Shown here piece after piece: positions 1 through 8,952 of a stretch of DNA of 48,718 nt (the stretch's first letter is position 1; each line of letters opens with the position of its first letter). Both the position numbers and the translations under genes were made by a program. The stretch comes from Porphyromonadaceae bacterium (GTDB lineage: Bacteria; Bacteroidota; Bacteroidia; Bacteroidales; Dysgonomonadaceae): the NCBI GenBank assembly GCA_022840285.1, contig JALHIE010000032.1, positions 1 through 48,718 of the forward strand, written 5' to 3'. The notes under the pieces were generated by a model that saw only the letters and a program-made list of their open reading frames with translations, had not been told where the DNA came from and made no database searches.

Positions 1-38
1 ATTTTAAGCTGGCAAGGAACATAAGGATAAAAATTGTA

Positions 39-596
39 TCAATCCTGCCCGTACGCTTTCTTTATTCTGTTTACTTTCTCTTTTCGTTTTCGGGCTTTGT
101 GGTTCTGGAAGACGCGGACAGGATCGGCATCGAATCCTGAATAGGGAGGAGTAGTTAACTTTCTGACTTTATAAATCCAATCGGCTGAACCTTCTCCTGC
201 ATAAATTCCCAAACCATAATCTCCGCGTGTGTATTGCACCCATCGTGCGATACTGCGGGCATCAGGAACGGCGTTGAATTTACCGTTGGAATAATCCATT
301 TTGGCACGGTCTAATCCACTCCTGCCTGCGTTTGTGACATTTAGATTCAGATGAATCTCATGCTTTTCTGGCGGATGCGGTACCTGAATTCTATCGAATT
401 TAGTGGGTAGTTTGGTGGTGGGAGAAACTTTCAGTACTTCCTGGTTTTCTTGCAGCAATGCCTGAATGTTCGCTCGCTTAGGTTGATACTGCATCGGCTT
501 CTGTTCGGGCACAACAAGCGATTGGCGAAGTTTTTTCTTCATTTCTTCGTTAAATTCCTGCGCGTTGAGTTGTGATGCTGCTGCAACAATGCACAA
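39..596 (-). CDS. Hypothetical exported protein, start codon unclear
   Basis: I do not recognise the family. The protein is basic at its C-terminus (KARKRKEKVNRIKKAYGQD) and lacks obvious domains. A signal-peptide-like core (LLFSLCIVAAASQLNAQ) is encoded at the start, but the first usable codon is a TTG at 594-596, inside that core, so the normal basic N-terminus is cut off. The frame stays open upstream to a stop at 642-644 and holds no ATG, GTG or other TTG. An ATC codon at 630-632 followed by GQATKITLLF would make a normal signal peptide, so the true ATG may have been mutated or mis-sequenced. The gene lies about 110 bp downstream of the coiled-coil membrane protein gene on the same strand. 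Exported location is inferred; function is unknown. Confidence 0.6.
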   Translation of the reverse strand: MCIVAAASQLNAQEFNEEMKKKLRQSLVVPEQKPMQYQPKRANIQALLQENQEVLKVSPTTKLPTKFDRIQVPHPPEKHEIHLNLNVTNAGRSGLDRAKMDYSNGKFNAVPDARSIARWVQYTRGDYGLGIYAGEGSADWIYKVRKLTTPPYSGFDADPVRVFQNHKARKRKEKVNRIKKAYGQD

Positions 597-708
597 GGAA
601 AAAAGGAGCGTTATTTTTGTTGCTTGCCCGATGCCAAAACGTTAATTGCGGTTCTACATATAGTAAGACGCAGATTTGCGAAAAACGCTGCACCAAGGAT
701 TGTTAAAA

Positions 709-1599
709 TTACTCTTCCATAGAAAAGCTTCGGGAACCGATAAGGCTACCGTCAGCAAAGATGTCGGCTTTGTACGTTCCGGGCATGAGGAACTCTTCTA
801 TATCCCAGTACATGGTAACGGGAATCTCTTCGCCGCCATATTCCACGATCCGTTTCATGGAATACTGGAGGTTACCGTTTTCATAAGGAAAAGTGCTGCC
901 CGGGTTTTTTGTCAACACTCCGCCGTCGGGCGACATTATGCGTACATAGATGGTTCTTTCGCCGGGCTCGGCAGTAATATTTTTGGTAATAAGAAACGAA
1001 ACAACAAATTGCGAGCTGCGGCTCAACCTTTTTTGCTCCCTGCCTCGATCATTCACTGCTTTTACACTTACTCCCGTAGCATCGAGCTTGGAAGCGAGGG
1101 TGACTTTTTCGCTTAACTGTTCTTTTTCTTGCGATACCTGGTTAAGGGTGCGGCTGGTCTGCTGATATTGTTTTGTGATTTGTTCGTTTTTGGCCTGTAG
1201 TTCAGTGTTTAACCTGTGCAGAGAATCGATTTGCTGAACGTAGGATTTCAGCACTTTGCGCAAGGTTGCCAGTTCGTCTTTCAGTCGTTTTATCTCGGCT
1301 TTGTTGGTTGCATCGGTCATACGTAATTGTTCCTGTAAGCGTTGCACTTTAGCCTGTTCGTTTTCCAGTTTGTAAAGCAGGGAATCGTTTTGAACACTGA
1401 ACTTAAACCCTTCATATTGCATGGAAATAGCCTCGTACTCATCTTCAAGTTCTTGCTTATCAACGGAAAATTGCTGTTCCATTGTGTTGATCTGTTTATT
1501 TTTACTGACAATATAGATAACAGCAACGGTTAATACCAGCGATAAGACCCCGATGATGGCAATTAATTGCGGAATACGTTCTCTAAAATCTACTTGCAT
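709..1599 (-). CDS. Membrane-anchored coiled-coil protein of unknown function
   Basis: About 296 residues from the chosen start. One transmembrane segment lies near residues 9-33 (LIAIIGVLSLVLTVAVIYIV), followed by a long charged heptad-rich coiled coil (about 35-180) and a C-terminal beta-rich domain (about 195-296) that begins SSQFVVSFLITKN. I chose the ATG at 1599 (MQVDFRERIP) because an upstream in-frame ATG at 1641 would add 14 atypical residues before the membrane segment. The architecture is that of an inner-membrane protein whose coiled coil extends into the periplasm. I cannot name the family. Neighbours are an unknown exported protein and glutaminase, which give no clear functional hint. 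Confidence 0.7.
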   Translation of the reverse strand: MQVDFRERIPQLIAIIGVLSLVLTVAVIYIVSKNKQINTMEQQFSVDKQELEDEYEAISMQYEGFKFSVQNDSLLYKLENEQAKVQRLQEQLRMTDATNKAEIKRLKDELATLRKVLKSYVQQIDSLHRLNTELQAKNEQITKQYQQTSRTLNQVSQEKEQLSEKVTLASKLDATGVSVKAVNDRGREQKRLSRSSQFVVSFLITKNITAEPGERTIYVRIMSPDGGVLTKNPGSTFPYENGNLQYSMKRIVEYGGEEIPVTMYWDIEEFLMPGTYKADIFADGSLIGSRSFSMEE

Positions 1600-1739
1600 G
1601 CTTGTTTCATATAAAAATAAAAATTCCTTATTTACGCACAAAAATAAGGTTTTTCATATAAAATGACAATTGTTAAAAGATGATTTTTGTAAATTTAAGA
1701 TTTATTGTTGGCTGTTGGCTTTTAGCTCTCTGCGCGGTA

Positions 1740-2654
1740 TTAAAAAATTGACAATTTCGTTTTTGTTGTAAATTCTTCCAGAAAAAGCATTCCTTTATAG
1801 GAGTTTCCTTTTTTGTTGAGGCGCGGACTCCAAACGACGATGGTGTATTTTTCAGGATGAACGGCTGCGATGCCCCCTCCTACGCCGCTTTTCCCGGGAA
1901 GTCCTACTTTGAAGGTGAATTGGCCGGCTTCGTCGTAGAAGCCGCAAGTTTGCATGAGTGCATTGGTGCGTTTGGTACGGCTGGGTGACAAAATTCTTTC
2001 TCCGGTGTGGGGTACAACACCGTTGTTGGCAAGAAACAGGAACGATTCCGATAGCTCCTTGCAACTCATTTCGAGAGAGCAGATGCTGAAATAGAGATCC
2101 ATCACTTTGTCTATGTCGTTTTTGATATTCCCAAAAGCTTTCATCAGGTTAACAAGTGCATAGTTACGAAATCCGGATTTTTTTTCGGAATACGCAACAG
2201 AGGGATTGTAATCGATGGTGTTGTTTTTCGACAGGCTACGGATAAATGAAAGTACATTTTCACGAGGAGAATCAAGCTCATCGATCAAAATATCGCACAC
2301 CACAATGGCCCCTGCATTGATAAATGGATTTCTCGGGATACCTTTGTCGTGTTCCAATTGCACGAGTGAGTTGAAAGGTGTTCCGGCAGGTTCCAGGTCC
2401 ATCCGTTCCCAGATATTGCTTTTTACCCGGGAGTAGGCAAGCACGAACGAAAATACTTTGGCAATGCTCTGAATAGAAAACCTGACGTCGGAATCGCCGA
2501 AAGCGAAAAGTTCACCGTTGACAGTGGCCAGGTGCACACCGAATTGATTCGGGTCTACGTGAGCCAGTTCGGGTATGTAATCAGCTACCTGACCAATGTC
2601 TTCAACGAGTTGAAGTTCGTTGTAGATTTCCTGGAAAATTTTTGTGTAATTCAT
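1740..2654 (-). CDS. glsA: Glutaminase A
   Basis: Hydrolyses L-glutamine to glutamate and ammonia in the cytoplasm. The 304-residue length fits the bacterial GlsA family, which has a serine beta-lactamase-like fold. Visible signatures are the S-x-x-K catalytic motif (S63-I-A-K66), the substrate-binding stretch RNPFINAGAI (109-118), N210-N-G, a conserved Y240 and the closing motif KSGVGGGI (255-262). The start MNYTKIF is an ATG with no better upstream option. The gene lies 20 bp downstream of a lipoprotein gene on the same strand, so the two are probably co-transcribed, although their functions have no evident link. Confidence 0.95.
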   Translation of the reverse strand: MNYTKIFQEIYNELQLVEDIGQVADYIPELAHVDPNQFGVHLATVNGELFAFGDSDVRFSIQSIAKVFSFVLAYSRVKSNIWERMDLEPAGTPFNSLVQLEHDKGIPRNPFINAGAIVVCDILIDELDSPRENVLSFIRSLSKNNTIDYNPSVAYSEKKSGFRNYALVNLMKAFGNIKNDIDKVMDLYFSICSLEMSCKELSESFLFLANNGVVPHTGERILSPSRTKRTNALMQTCGFYDEAGQFTFKVGLPGKSGVGGGIAAVHPEKYTIVVWSPRLNKKGNSYKGMLFLEEFTTKTKLSIF

Positions 2655-2674
2655 ATTAACGTTTGTAATTTATA

Positions 2675-3709
2675 TCACTGAAACTGAATATATACCGGTC
2701 TTGGTTGCATCATCATCAATTCTTCCGGTGTCAGCATGTGGTTTGGTGGTTGTTTGGTGTCATTTTTATAGAAAAGCTTAAAGCCGGTGAACTGTACGGG
2801 TTCGGGATGGATAAACCTGTTATATGTACTGTATTTGAGTTCGGGACGGCCGAAGCCGTCCATATTGATTACGATTTGTACTTCGGGACAAAGCCTGATG
2901 TTTTTGTAATTGGTAATCATTCCTTTTGTGAAGCGATGAACGATTAGCATTTTAGGGGGAAGGTTGTTGTCCTGAACAAGTTTAGCCAGATACTCGGAGC
3001 AAAAATTAATGTCTTCGGCATCGAAAGTGCCTATTTTTTTGCCGGGAGGCGTTCCGTCTTTCATCGAAAATTCGGGGTCAATTCCCAAATGCACGTGCGA
3101 CAACAACAGATACTTCTCCAATTTTGGAATTTCCTGTTCAACCGTGCTTAGTCCCACCTGAACATCGAGGAAAACCAGCGCATTGCGCATTTTGGCAATA
3201 GCAAGCGCAGAATCGATCTGGTGTTCCGGCATCCGGAAACGATATTTCCCGTCACTCCAGGGTGATCCTTGTGCCACAACCGCGATGTAATGAATAGCCG
3301 GAATGACGGGTGTATCCGGATCGGCTTTTTTCCACGTTTCCACTTCTTTGAGCAGTCGACTCCACATTTCTTCGGGTGGATATTCTCCCAAAATACCCAT
3401 GTTCTTCGAATAGAGGTTTCCGTAATAGGCCACTACCCGGTGATAGGGCAAAACGGCGCCTTCCAGGGGCAGCGGTTGGTTTGGCACAGGCCATAAACCG
3501 GTTGTGTCGCCGTTAGCAACATAGTTAAGTAAACTGTCGTATTCCGCTTGATCTACAGTCTTTTGAATTTTTTCACCTCCTTTTTTGGTGCTTCCCTCAG
3601 TAGAGAATAGGAAATCATCAGCGCTTTTAGCCGCTGAATCCGACTTGCCATTACAGGCAGTAAAACCAAATAATAGGATTAATATAACCGGGAAGATTAA
3701 TTTTCTCAT
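2675..3709 (-). CDS. Conserved lipoprotein, possible TIM-barrel-like domain
   Basis: A 344-residue lipoprotein with a type II signal peptide (MRKLIFPVILILLFGFTAC, lipobox Cys19) and a low-complexity linker to about residue 55. The remaining 290 residues look like one globular domain with alternating hydrophobic strands ending in charged or aromatic residues: VVAYYGN, PAIHYIAVV, LVFLDVQVG, VHLGIDPEF, MLIVHRF and IVINMDGFG. That pattern suggests a beta/alpha barrel such as those of glycoside hydrolases, but I cannot assign a family or catalytic pair. Predicted location is the periplasmic face of a membrane or the cell surface. It is followed 20 bp later by glutaminase. Confidence 0.8.
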   Translation of the reverse strand: MRKLIFPVILILLFGFTACNGKSDSAAKSADDFLFSTEGSTKKGGEKIQKTVDQAEYDSLLNYVANGDTTGLWPVPNQPLPLEGAVLPYHRVVAYYGNLYSKNMGILGEYPPEEMWSRLLKEVETWKKADPDTPVIPAIHYIAVVAQGSPWSDGKYRFRMPEHQIDSALAIAKMRNALVFLDVQVGLSTVEQEIPKLEKYLLLSHVHLGIDPEFSMKDGTPPGKKIGTFDAEDINFCSEYLAKLVQDNNLPPKMLIVHRFTKGMITNYKNIRLCPEVQIVINMDGFGRPELKYSTYNRFIHPEPVQFTGFKLFYKNDTKQPPNHMLTPEELMMMQPRPVYIQFQ

Positions 3710-3780
3710 TCAGTAATAATTTAATGTGCAGGTTTGTATATTCAAAATTCGATAGTAAACAGATTCCGTTGTAAGGTAAG

Positions 3781-4362
3781 TTATCTCTTTCTGAAAACAA
3801 AACATCCTGCTTCTGATGGATGGTCCTGGGCGTAATCGGTAGGCTTTTCCTCCCACAGCAGGCGGACAATCATAAAATCACCAATAGCAGATGCGACAAA
3901 AACAATGCCCAAAAGTGTTACCCAATATTTACCGATGACCAAGCCTGCGATAGCAGGACCTAATCCGAGAATAATAGCGGGGGTGAGTGCTCCGAAAAGG
4001 TAGTGCTTTATTTGAAGCGGCTCTGTGCAATGGCAATAGGGTGTAAGAGATTGCTTCAGTATGCCGAAACGGATGGAGTGAAACCCCTGCTTTGCAAACA
4101 AGGCGAACGAAATACCGTGTATGAGTTCGTGAAGTATTATGCCGATAAGAAAAGCGATGAAAAACAGAAATCCGTCCCTCAGTATTTTCATTGGAGAGAA
4201 ATCTATGCGGAAATAATCCAGCATGTTGTTTCTCCAAAGAAAGACGTGGATACCCGTGAAAAAAACAAAAATAGGAATCAACACGATAATTCCCAGTTTA
4301 TTGGCTCTTTCGATACTGATTGTTTTCAGGACTTTTTCGTAATCTTGTCCGGTGAATGCCAT
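3781..4362 (-). CDS. DUF3267-type membrane zinc metalloprotease-like protein
   Basis: A 193-residue protein with about four hydrophobic segments (near 24-43, 63-80, 125-145 and 147-168). The second segment ends in HELIH (H78, E79, H82), the HExxH zincin signature, and D162 in AIGDFMIVRLL is a plausible third metal ligand, as in site-2-protease-like folds. The layout matches the DUF3267 putative zincin family; proteolysis has not been shown for most members. The gene lies between rho and the lipoprotein/glutaminase pair. The rho terminator separates it from rho, so it probably has its own promoter. Confidence 0.8.
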   Translation of the reverse strand: MAFTGQDYEKVLKTISIERANKLGIIVLIPIFVFFTGIHVFLWRNNMLDYFRIDFSPMKILRDGFLFFIAFLIGIILHELIHGISFALFAKQGFHSIRFGILKQSLTPYCHCTEPLQIKHYLFGALTPAIILGLGPAIAGLVIGKYWVTLLGIVFVASAIGDFMIVRLLWEEKPTDYAQDHPSEAGCFVFRKR

Positions 4363-4392
4363 GTAATTCTGTTTTTGTAAATTTTATCTATA

Positions 4393-4422
4393 AAACAAAA
4401 GCAGTCAATAACAATTGACTGC
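4393..4422 (-). terminator. Intrinsic terminator after rho
   Basis: Arms 4401-4408 and 4415-4422 form a perfect 8-bp stem with a 6-nt loop. On the minus strand the hairpin is followed by TTTTGTTTTAT. It lies just past the rho stop codon and before the DUF3267 gene. Confidence 0.8.
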
Positions 4423-4445
4423 CTTGCAAATAGTTAATTTTCCCA

Positions 4446-6416
4446 TTAATCGTTCATAGAAATCAAAAACTCTTCGTTGTTCGATGTTCTTCTCAATCGG
4501 TTGAGCAGAAAATCCATCGCTTCTGTCGAGTTCATGTCCGACAAGAAATTACGCAATACCCACATCCGGTTGAGCGTTTCTTCTGAAAGTAACAGATCGT
4601 CACGGCGGGTGCTGGAGGCAATGATATCTACTGCCGGGAAAATTCGTTTGTTGGATAACTTCCGGTCGAGTTGAAGCTCCATATTACCTGTTCCCTTAAA
4701 TTCTTCGAAAATAACATCGTCCATTTTTGAGCCAGTCTCTGTGAGAGCGGTAGCGATAATGGTCAGGGATCCACCGTTCTCGATGTTTCTTGCTGCTCCA
4801 AAAAAGCGTTTGGGCTTTTGCAATGCGTTGGCATCCACTCCGCCCGACAGTACTTTTCCCGAAGCCGGTTGAACCGTGTTGTAGGCTCGTGCAAGACGTG
4901 TGATGGAATCCAGCAGAATGACCACATCGTGTCCGCATTCTACCAGGCGGCGTGCTTTGTTGAGAACGATGTCGGCAATTTTAACATGGCGTTCTGCAGG
5001 CTCGTCAAATGTGGAGGCGATTACTTCCGCGTTAACGCTGCGCTCCATGTCGGTAACCTCCTCGGGCCGTTCGTCGATAAGCAGGATAATCATATATACT
5101 TCCGGATGATTGGCTGCAATAGCATTGGCAATATCCTTGAGCAACATCGTTTTTCCTGTTTTGGGCTGGGCCACAATCAGGCCGCGCTGTCCCTTGCCAA
5201 TGGGCGAAAACATATCTACCACCCTGCACGACAAATTATCGTTATAACCTTTTGTAAGATTGAATTTCTGATCAGGGAATAACGGTTTCAGGTGGTCGAA
5301 AGGTACGCGGTCACGTACTTCTTCAGGCTTTCTTCCGTTAATTTTGTCTACTTTTACCAAGGGAAAGAATTTTTCTCCTTCTTTTGGCGGGCGAATCGGA
5401 CCTTCCACTACATCCCCTGTTTTCAATCCAAACAGGCGGATTTGAGATTGAGAGACGTAGATATCATCCGGCGAAGACATGTAGTTGTAATCCGATGAAC
5501 GCAGGAAGCCGTAGCCATCGCTCATGATCTCTAATACACCCGATGCATTTAAAATTCCCTCGAACTCGTAAGCCGGCTCTTTTTGTTGTACGACGGCTTG
5601 TTGCTGATTGATATTTTTATTTTGTTGCGGTTGCTGCTGACGGGGTTGGATGGGTGCCGGAGTAATAAGTTCTTGCAAAAGAGATGCTTTCTTTTCAATA
5701 ACAACCGGTTTTTCGATTGTCTCCGATGCGGGAGCATCTTCTATGGGTTCTTCGGGTACCACCGGCGGTAAAGTTATGGGTGGAGCCTGTGAAGTCTTTT
5801 CTCTTTCACGGTGCTTGGATGAGCGAAAGACAAGCTGTGTCGGTTTTGCCGGTGGTGGAGTAGGTGTCGGATCAGCTTTTGGCTGCTCCACCGGAGCACT
5901 TTCCGTCACAACAGTATCGGGAATAATTGCAGGATGTACGGCAACCACAACAGCTTGTTGTTTTGTTTCCTGTTTTTTAACTTCGTGCGATTTGTTTGTA
6001 CTTTGAACTTGCTTGTTGCTTTGAACTTGCTTGTTGCTTTGAACTTGCTTGTTGCTTTGAACAGGGTTTTCTTTTTGAACCCGCGTTACTGTTTTTACCT
6101 CCTGTTTAGGTCTGTCCTTTTCCTTTTCCTCCACTACTGCAGGTTTTTTGTCTTTCTCTGCAGGGTGACCTGTTTCCGGTTTTGCATCTTGCTTTTGCGG
6201 ATTGGTTTTATTCTCAATTGGTTTTTTCCCGCTGATTGGTCTTGGATGCGGAGATACACTCAGATTTTTTGTTCCGGCGATAGCTTGCTCATCAAGGATT
6301 TTGTAGATTAACTCTTCTTTTTTATACGCATCGGGTCTTCGTATACCCATTTCTTTGGCGAGAGCTCGTAATTCTGTGGTTAGCTTTTCGTTAAGCTCAA
6401 TAATGTTATAAGCCAT
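4446..6416 (-). CDS. rho: Transcription termination factor Rho with long N-terminal insertion
   Basis: Hexameric RNA-dependent ATPase that ends transcription. The 656 residues exceed the roughly 420 of E. coli Rho because a Gln/Pro/Lys-rich region (about 50-270) lies between the N-terminal helical Rho_N domain (about 1-50) and the cold-shock RNA-binding domain (about 283-360, with GYGFLRS). The Walker A motif is QPKTGKT near residue 418; Walker B is VVILLDSITRLARAYN. The insertion holds three copies of VQSNKQ. Long insertions of this type are common in Bacteroidetes Rho. A possible -7 box (CAAAGGTA on the plus strand, 6602-6609) would give a leader of about 180 nt, but a candidate upstream element is 16 bp away rather than about 20. 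Confidence 0.97.
   Translation of the reverse strand: MAYNIIELNEKLTTELRALAKEMGIRRPDAYKKEELIYKILDEQAIAGTKNLSVSPHPRPISGKKPIENKTNPQKQDAKPETGHPAEKDKKPAVVEEKEKDRPKQEVKTVTRVQKENPVQSNKQVQSNKQVQSNKQVQSTNKSHEVKKQETKQQAVVVAVHPAIIPDTVVTESAPVEQPKADPTPTPPPAKPTQLVFRSSKHREREKTSQAPPITLPPVVPEEPIEDAPASETIEKPVVIEKKASLLQELITPAPIQPRQQQPQQNKNINQQQAVVQQKEPAYEFEGILNASGVLEIMSDGYGFLRSSDYNYMSSPDDIYVSQSQIRLFGLKTGDVVEGPIRPPKEGEKFFPLVKVDKINGRKPEEVRDRVPFDHLKPLFPDQKFNLTKGYNDNLSCRVVDMFSPIGKGQRGLIVAQPKTGKTMLLKDIANAIAANHPEVYMIILLIDERPEEVTDMERSVNAEVIASTFDEPAERHVKIADIVLNKARRLVECGHDVVILLDSITRLARAYNTVQPASGKVLSGGVDANALQKPKRFFGAARNIENGGSLTIIATALTETGSKMDDVIFEEFKGTGNMELQLDRKLSNKRIFPAVDIIASSTRRDDLLLSEETLNRMWVLRNFLSDMNSTEAMDFLLNRLRRTSNNEEFLISMND
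6003..6062 (-). repeat. 18-bp tandem repeat inside rho
   Basis: Three perfect 18-bp copies (6003-6020, 6021-6038, 6039-6056) plus 6 bases of a fourth encode VQSNKQ repeats in the disordered Rho insertion. The copies are identical at DNA level, so the repeat is recent or easily changed, and it keeps the reading frame. Confidence 0.9.
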
Positions 6417-6654
6417 TTAATTATTTGTTAAAAAAACGTTTTAGGTTTTATATTTTAATGATTGAAACTGAGTTTTAATATATAATGTTTGAAGGAAACA
6501 AGGTTATTCCGAACAATGATTGAAAACTCAATATGGTTTTATTTTGAAATGTTGAGTGAATATTCGTAGAATATATCCACTTATCTTTGAAGATTCTGGT
6601 GCAAAGGTAATGTTTTTTTTGAAAACAAAGGGAAAAGAGAAAAATATTTTTACT

Positions 6655-6688
6655 AAAAAATCCCGTTGACATATTTGCCAACGGGATT
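6655..6688 (-). terminator. Intrinsic terminator of the DUF6340-like gene
   Basis: Perfect 10-bp stem (6659-6668 with 6679-6688) and a 10-nt loop. On the minus strand it is followed by six T. It sits 8 bp past the stop codon at 6696, so it belongs to the lipoprotein gene, not to rho. Confidence 0.85.
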
Positions 6689-6695
6689 CACTTTT

Positions 6696-7745
6696 TCATT
6701 TTATCTGCATGTTCAACTTATTGGATGTATCTCTTCGACGTTCCATTTCATTTTTGAACAGGAGGGACCGACGTCTTTCCAGTGAACCGCTTGCGGTTGA
6801 TTGCTGAAACAGGTCGGCAGCTATGACAGCCCATTTGTAAGCGCTGTCCATATCATCGAGCATTTCGTAACCCAGTGCCATGTTGTGTGCAGCTTTTGCC
6901 TGATTGAGTTTGTTTTTCTCCTTCGTGTAAGATTCGTTCCATTTTTCAATGGCATTGAACCACTGATTGTTCTTGGCAAACACTTCTCCTTCGCGCATCC
7001 TGGAACTCATTTGGGTGTAATACCACCGGTCTTGATTCTCCCAGTGAGGTGAAAATACTTTCGTCATCTTTTCCGCTGCAAACACGGCAAGCTGTTTCAT
7101 CGCTTCTTCCTGTGACGGAATAACTAAATCAGCGTATGCGCGACCGTCACGAATATCGTATCCTTCCCATTTCATGCTGTCGGTGAATTGGACTACGGGG
7201 ATTTTTCCTTCCATAGATGGAAGATACACACGAATTACAGAATGTATTTTCCCGGCCAAACCAGCATACATGTACCCTTCCTGCTGAAAAAAATCGACCC
7301 TCTCGGTTTGTAAAATCAGTTTGTCCAGGGAGATGATTGCATCTGTAGCAGTTGTACTCCGCAGTTTATTCATTGTCTCGGGAGAAATAGAAACTTCCTG
7401 CCAAAAGTCATTGTCGCTTCTCAACGGCCTCTGATGATATTTAACAGCATCAAAATATTCTTCTTCTCCCAGAAACTGAGACAACGCCTCGGTGTAAAAA
7501 ATGGCGATACTGTCTGCAGATGCTTTGACCCTATCGGCCTGTTTTTTCCCCAATCGTTTGACGTTATGCCCGATTTCATTGGGTTGTTGAACCACGTTAT
7601 TGACCACCAATACCGATTTTACTTCCGTGGGAAGAGTTACCTGCGCCGGTTCGCGTGTTTCGATTGACATGTACTGAATACCGGCGCAATTGCAAAAAAA
7701 CAGTACGAAAAAGAACAATATACCAGAGAAATATAAATGTTTCAT
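6696..7745 (-). CDS. DUF6340-like lipoprotein with TPR-like C-terminus
   Basis: A 349-residue exported protein. The N-terminus is a hydrophobic signal with cysteines at positions 18 and 20 (VLFFCNCAG), which fits a lipoprotein. Residues about 30-230 form an alpha/beta region with phrases such as VKSVLVVNN and DAIISLDKL. From about 245 to the end the sequence is helical with TPR-like pairs (WFNAIEKWNES; AAHNMALGYEMLDDMDSAYKW). I think this is the DUF6340 family found in Bacteroidetes, from memory of its layout, so the family name is tentative. It has its own terminator and is divergent from the etf operon; function is unknown. Confidence 0.75.
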   Translation of the reverse strand: MKHLYFSGILFFFVLFFCNCAGIQYMSIETREPAQVTLPTEVKSVLVVNNVVQQPNEIGHNVKRLGKKQADRVKASADSIAIFYTEALSQFLGEEEYFDAVKYHQRPLRSDNDFWQEVSISPETMNKLRSTTATDAIISLDKLILQTERVDFFQQEGYMYAGLAGKIHSVIRVYLPSMEGKIPVVQFTDSMKWEGYDIRDGRAYADLVIPSQEEAMKQLAVFAAEKMTKVFSPHWENQDRWYYTQMSSRMREGEVFAKNNQWFNAIEKWNESYTKEKNKLNQAKAAHNMALGYEMLDDMDSAYKWAVIAADLFQQSTASGSLERRRSLLFKNEMERRRDTSNKLNMQIK

Positions 7746-8132
7746 AGACGAATTTGGTCTAAATGGGTTGAGATTTTAAAAATCAAAATTACAAATTTAT
7801 TTAGAAACTGTTTTGAATTTTACAAATGATGTGATTTTGTCTATTTTTTTATGTCGTTTTTTTACTCTTTTTCATGTCTTTGAGCTTTCCTTTCCTCCGA
7901 ATAGCCCACAATACGATGCGAAGCGAAAATTCAAATATCTGTGTAAATGGTCCATTTTATTTGATACAGAAAGCATAAATGGGTTTAACGATGGTTGTAT
8001 GAGAATTAATTTTTACACAAAAAACACTTTTTTGTGCAATTTTTTCGATAGTTGTTTCAAATTTTGTTGGTGAAGCTGAATTCTTTCTGTAAATTTGCCG
8101 TCTCCAAAAGAACATCAATAAACATATAAGAA
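7746..8132. other. Divergent intergenic region without a gene
   Basis: 387 AT-rich bases between the minus-strand lipoprotein and the plus-strand etf operon. The right end carries the etf promoter. On the minus strand there is a -7-like box at 7792-7799 (TAAATTTG) upstream of the lipoprotein gene, but the nearest TTTG is 23 bp away, a little too far. I see no RNA gene or convincing small ORF. Confidence 0.6.
8068..8098 (+). promoter_or_regulatory. Bacteroidetes-type promoter of the etf operon
   Basis: A TTG at 8068-8070, 20 bp of spacer and TAAATTTG at 8091-8098 match the -33/-7 consensus of the Bacteroidetes primary sigma factor. Transcription would begin near 8105, about 28 nt before the etfB ATG. 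The promoter is intact although the genes behind it are damaged. Confidence 0.7.
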
Positions 8133-8948
8133 ATGGCATTTAACATTATTGTGTTGGCAAAGCAAGTTCCCGATACACGCAACGTTGGGAAAGATGCGAT
8201 GAAAGCCGACGGAACAGTTAACAGAGGAGCGCTGCCGGCTATTTTTAATCCGGAAGATTTGAATGCGTTGGAGCAAGCTCTTGGAATCAAAGATCAATAT
8301 CCCGGGACAATACCCTGCTGACCATGGGACCTGCCCGCGCTGCGGAAATCCTTCGGGAAGGACTATTCAGAGGTGCTGACGACGGTGTGCTTCTCACTGA
8401 TCGTGCTTTTGCCGGCGCGGACACACTGGCTACATCTTATGCTCTGTCAATGGCAGTTAAGCAAATGGGTGATTTTGACATGATTATCTCCGGTCGGCAG
8501 GCTATCGATGGCGATACGGCACAGGTCGGACCACAGGTGGCAGAAAAGCTGGGCATTCCTCAAATTACGTATGCTGAGGCAATCGAGAGCATCGATAAGA
8601 AGAAAATCCGCGTGAAACGTCGTCTCGAAATCGGCCAGGATTTGCCGTCCACGGAACGCCAAGTTTTTGCAAAAGTACAAACACGCTAAAACCGTAACCG
8701 AACGTCAAAGTGAAAATATCGATTATATCGATTTGTACAATGCACGCCCGTACTTGAATTTGACGGAATGGAGTGTCGCTGATGTAAACGCTGATCCTGT
8801 TCAATGTGGATTATCGGGTTCTCCCACCAAAGTAAAGAAGATTGAGAACGTAGTTTTTCAGGCAAAGGAAAGCAAACGGCTGACCGATGACGATACCGAA
8901 CTGGAAGACTTGATCAAGGAATTAATCGCTAATCATACAATTGGTTAA
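8133..8948 (+). pseudogene. etfB: Electron transfer flavoprotein beta subunit, frameshifted and internally deleted
   Basis: The beta subunit binds AMP and, with EtfA, passes electrons from acyl-CoA dehydrogenases. The coding region is split over three frames. Frame one (8133-8321) encodes MAFNIIVLAKQVPDTRNVGK and stops at a TGA at 8319. Frame two, from about 8312, encodes the rest of the N-domain (TMGPARAAEIL; GRQAIDGDTAQVGPQVAEKL). The conserved C-terminal part (CRPRNAKFLQKYKHAKTVTE ... LSGSPTKVKKIENVVF) is in a third frame from about 8643. The first break fits a single missing base near 8310. At the second (about 8642-8647) roughly 18 residues of the conserved segment before CRPRNAK are missing, judged from my knowledge of the family. 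No full-length EtfB can be made from this sequence. Confidence 0.85.
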
Positions 8949-8952
8949 AATA

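Noticed and set aside
4003..4380. Plus-strand frame opposite the DUF3267 gene, and other long frames opposite rho, ETF and GDE
   Set aside because: They are antisense shadows of well-supported genes and have no family motif.
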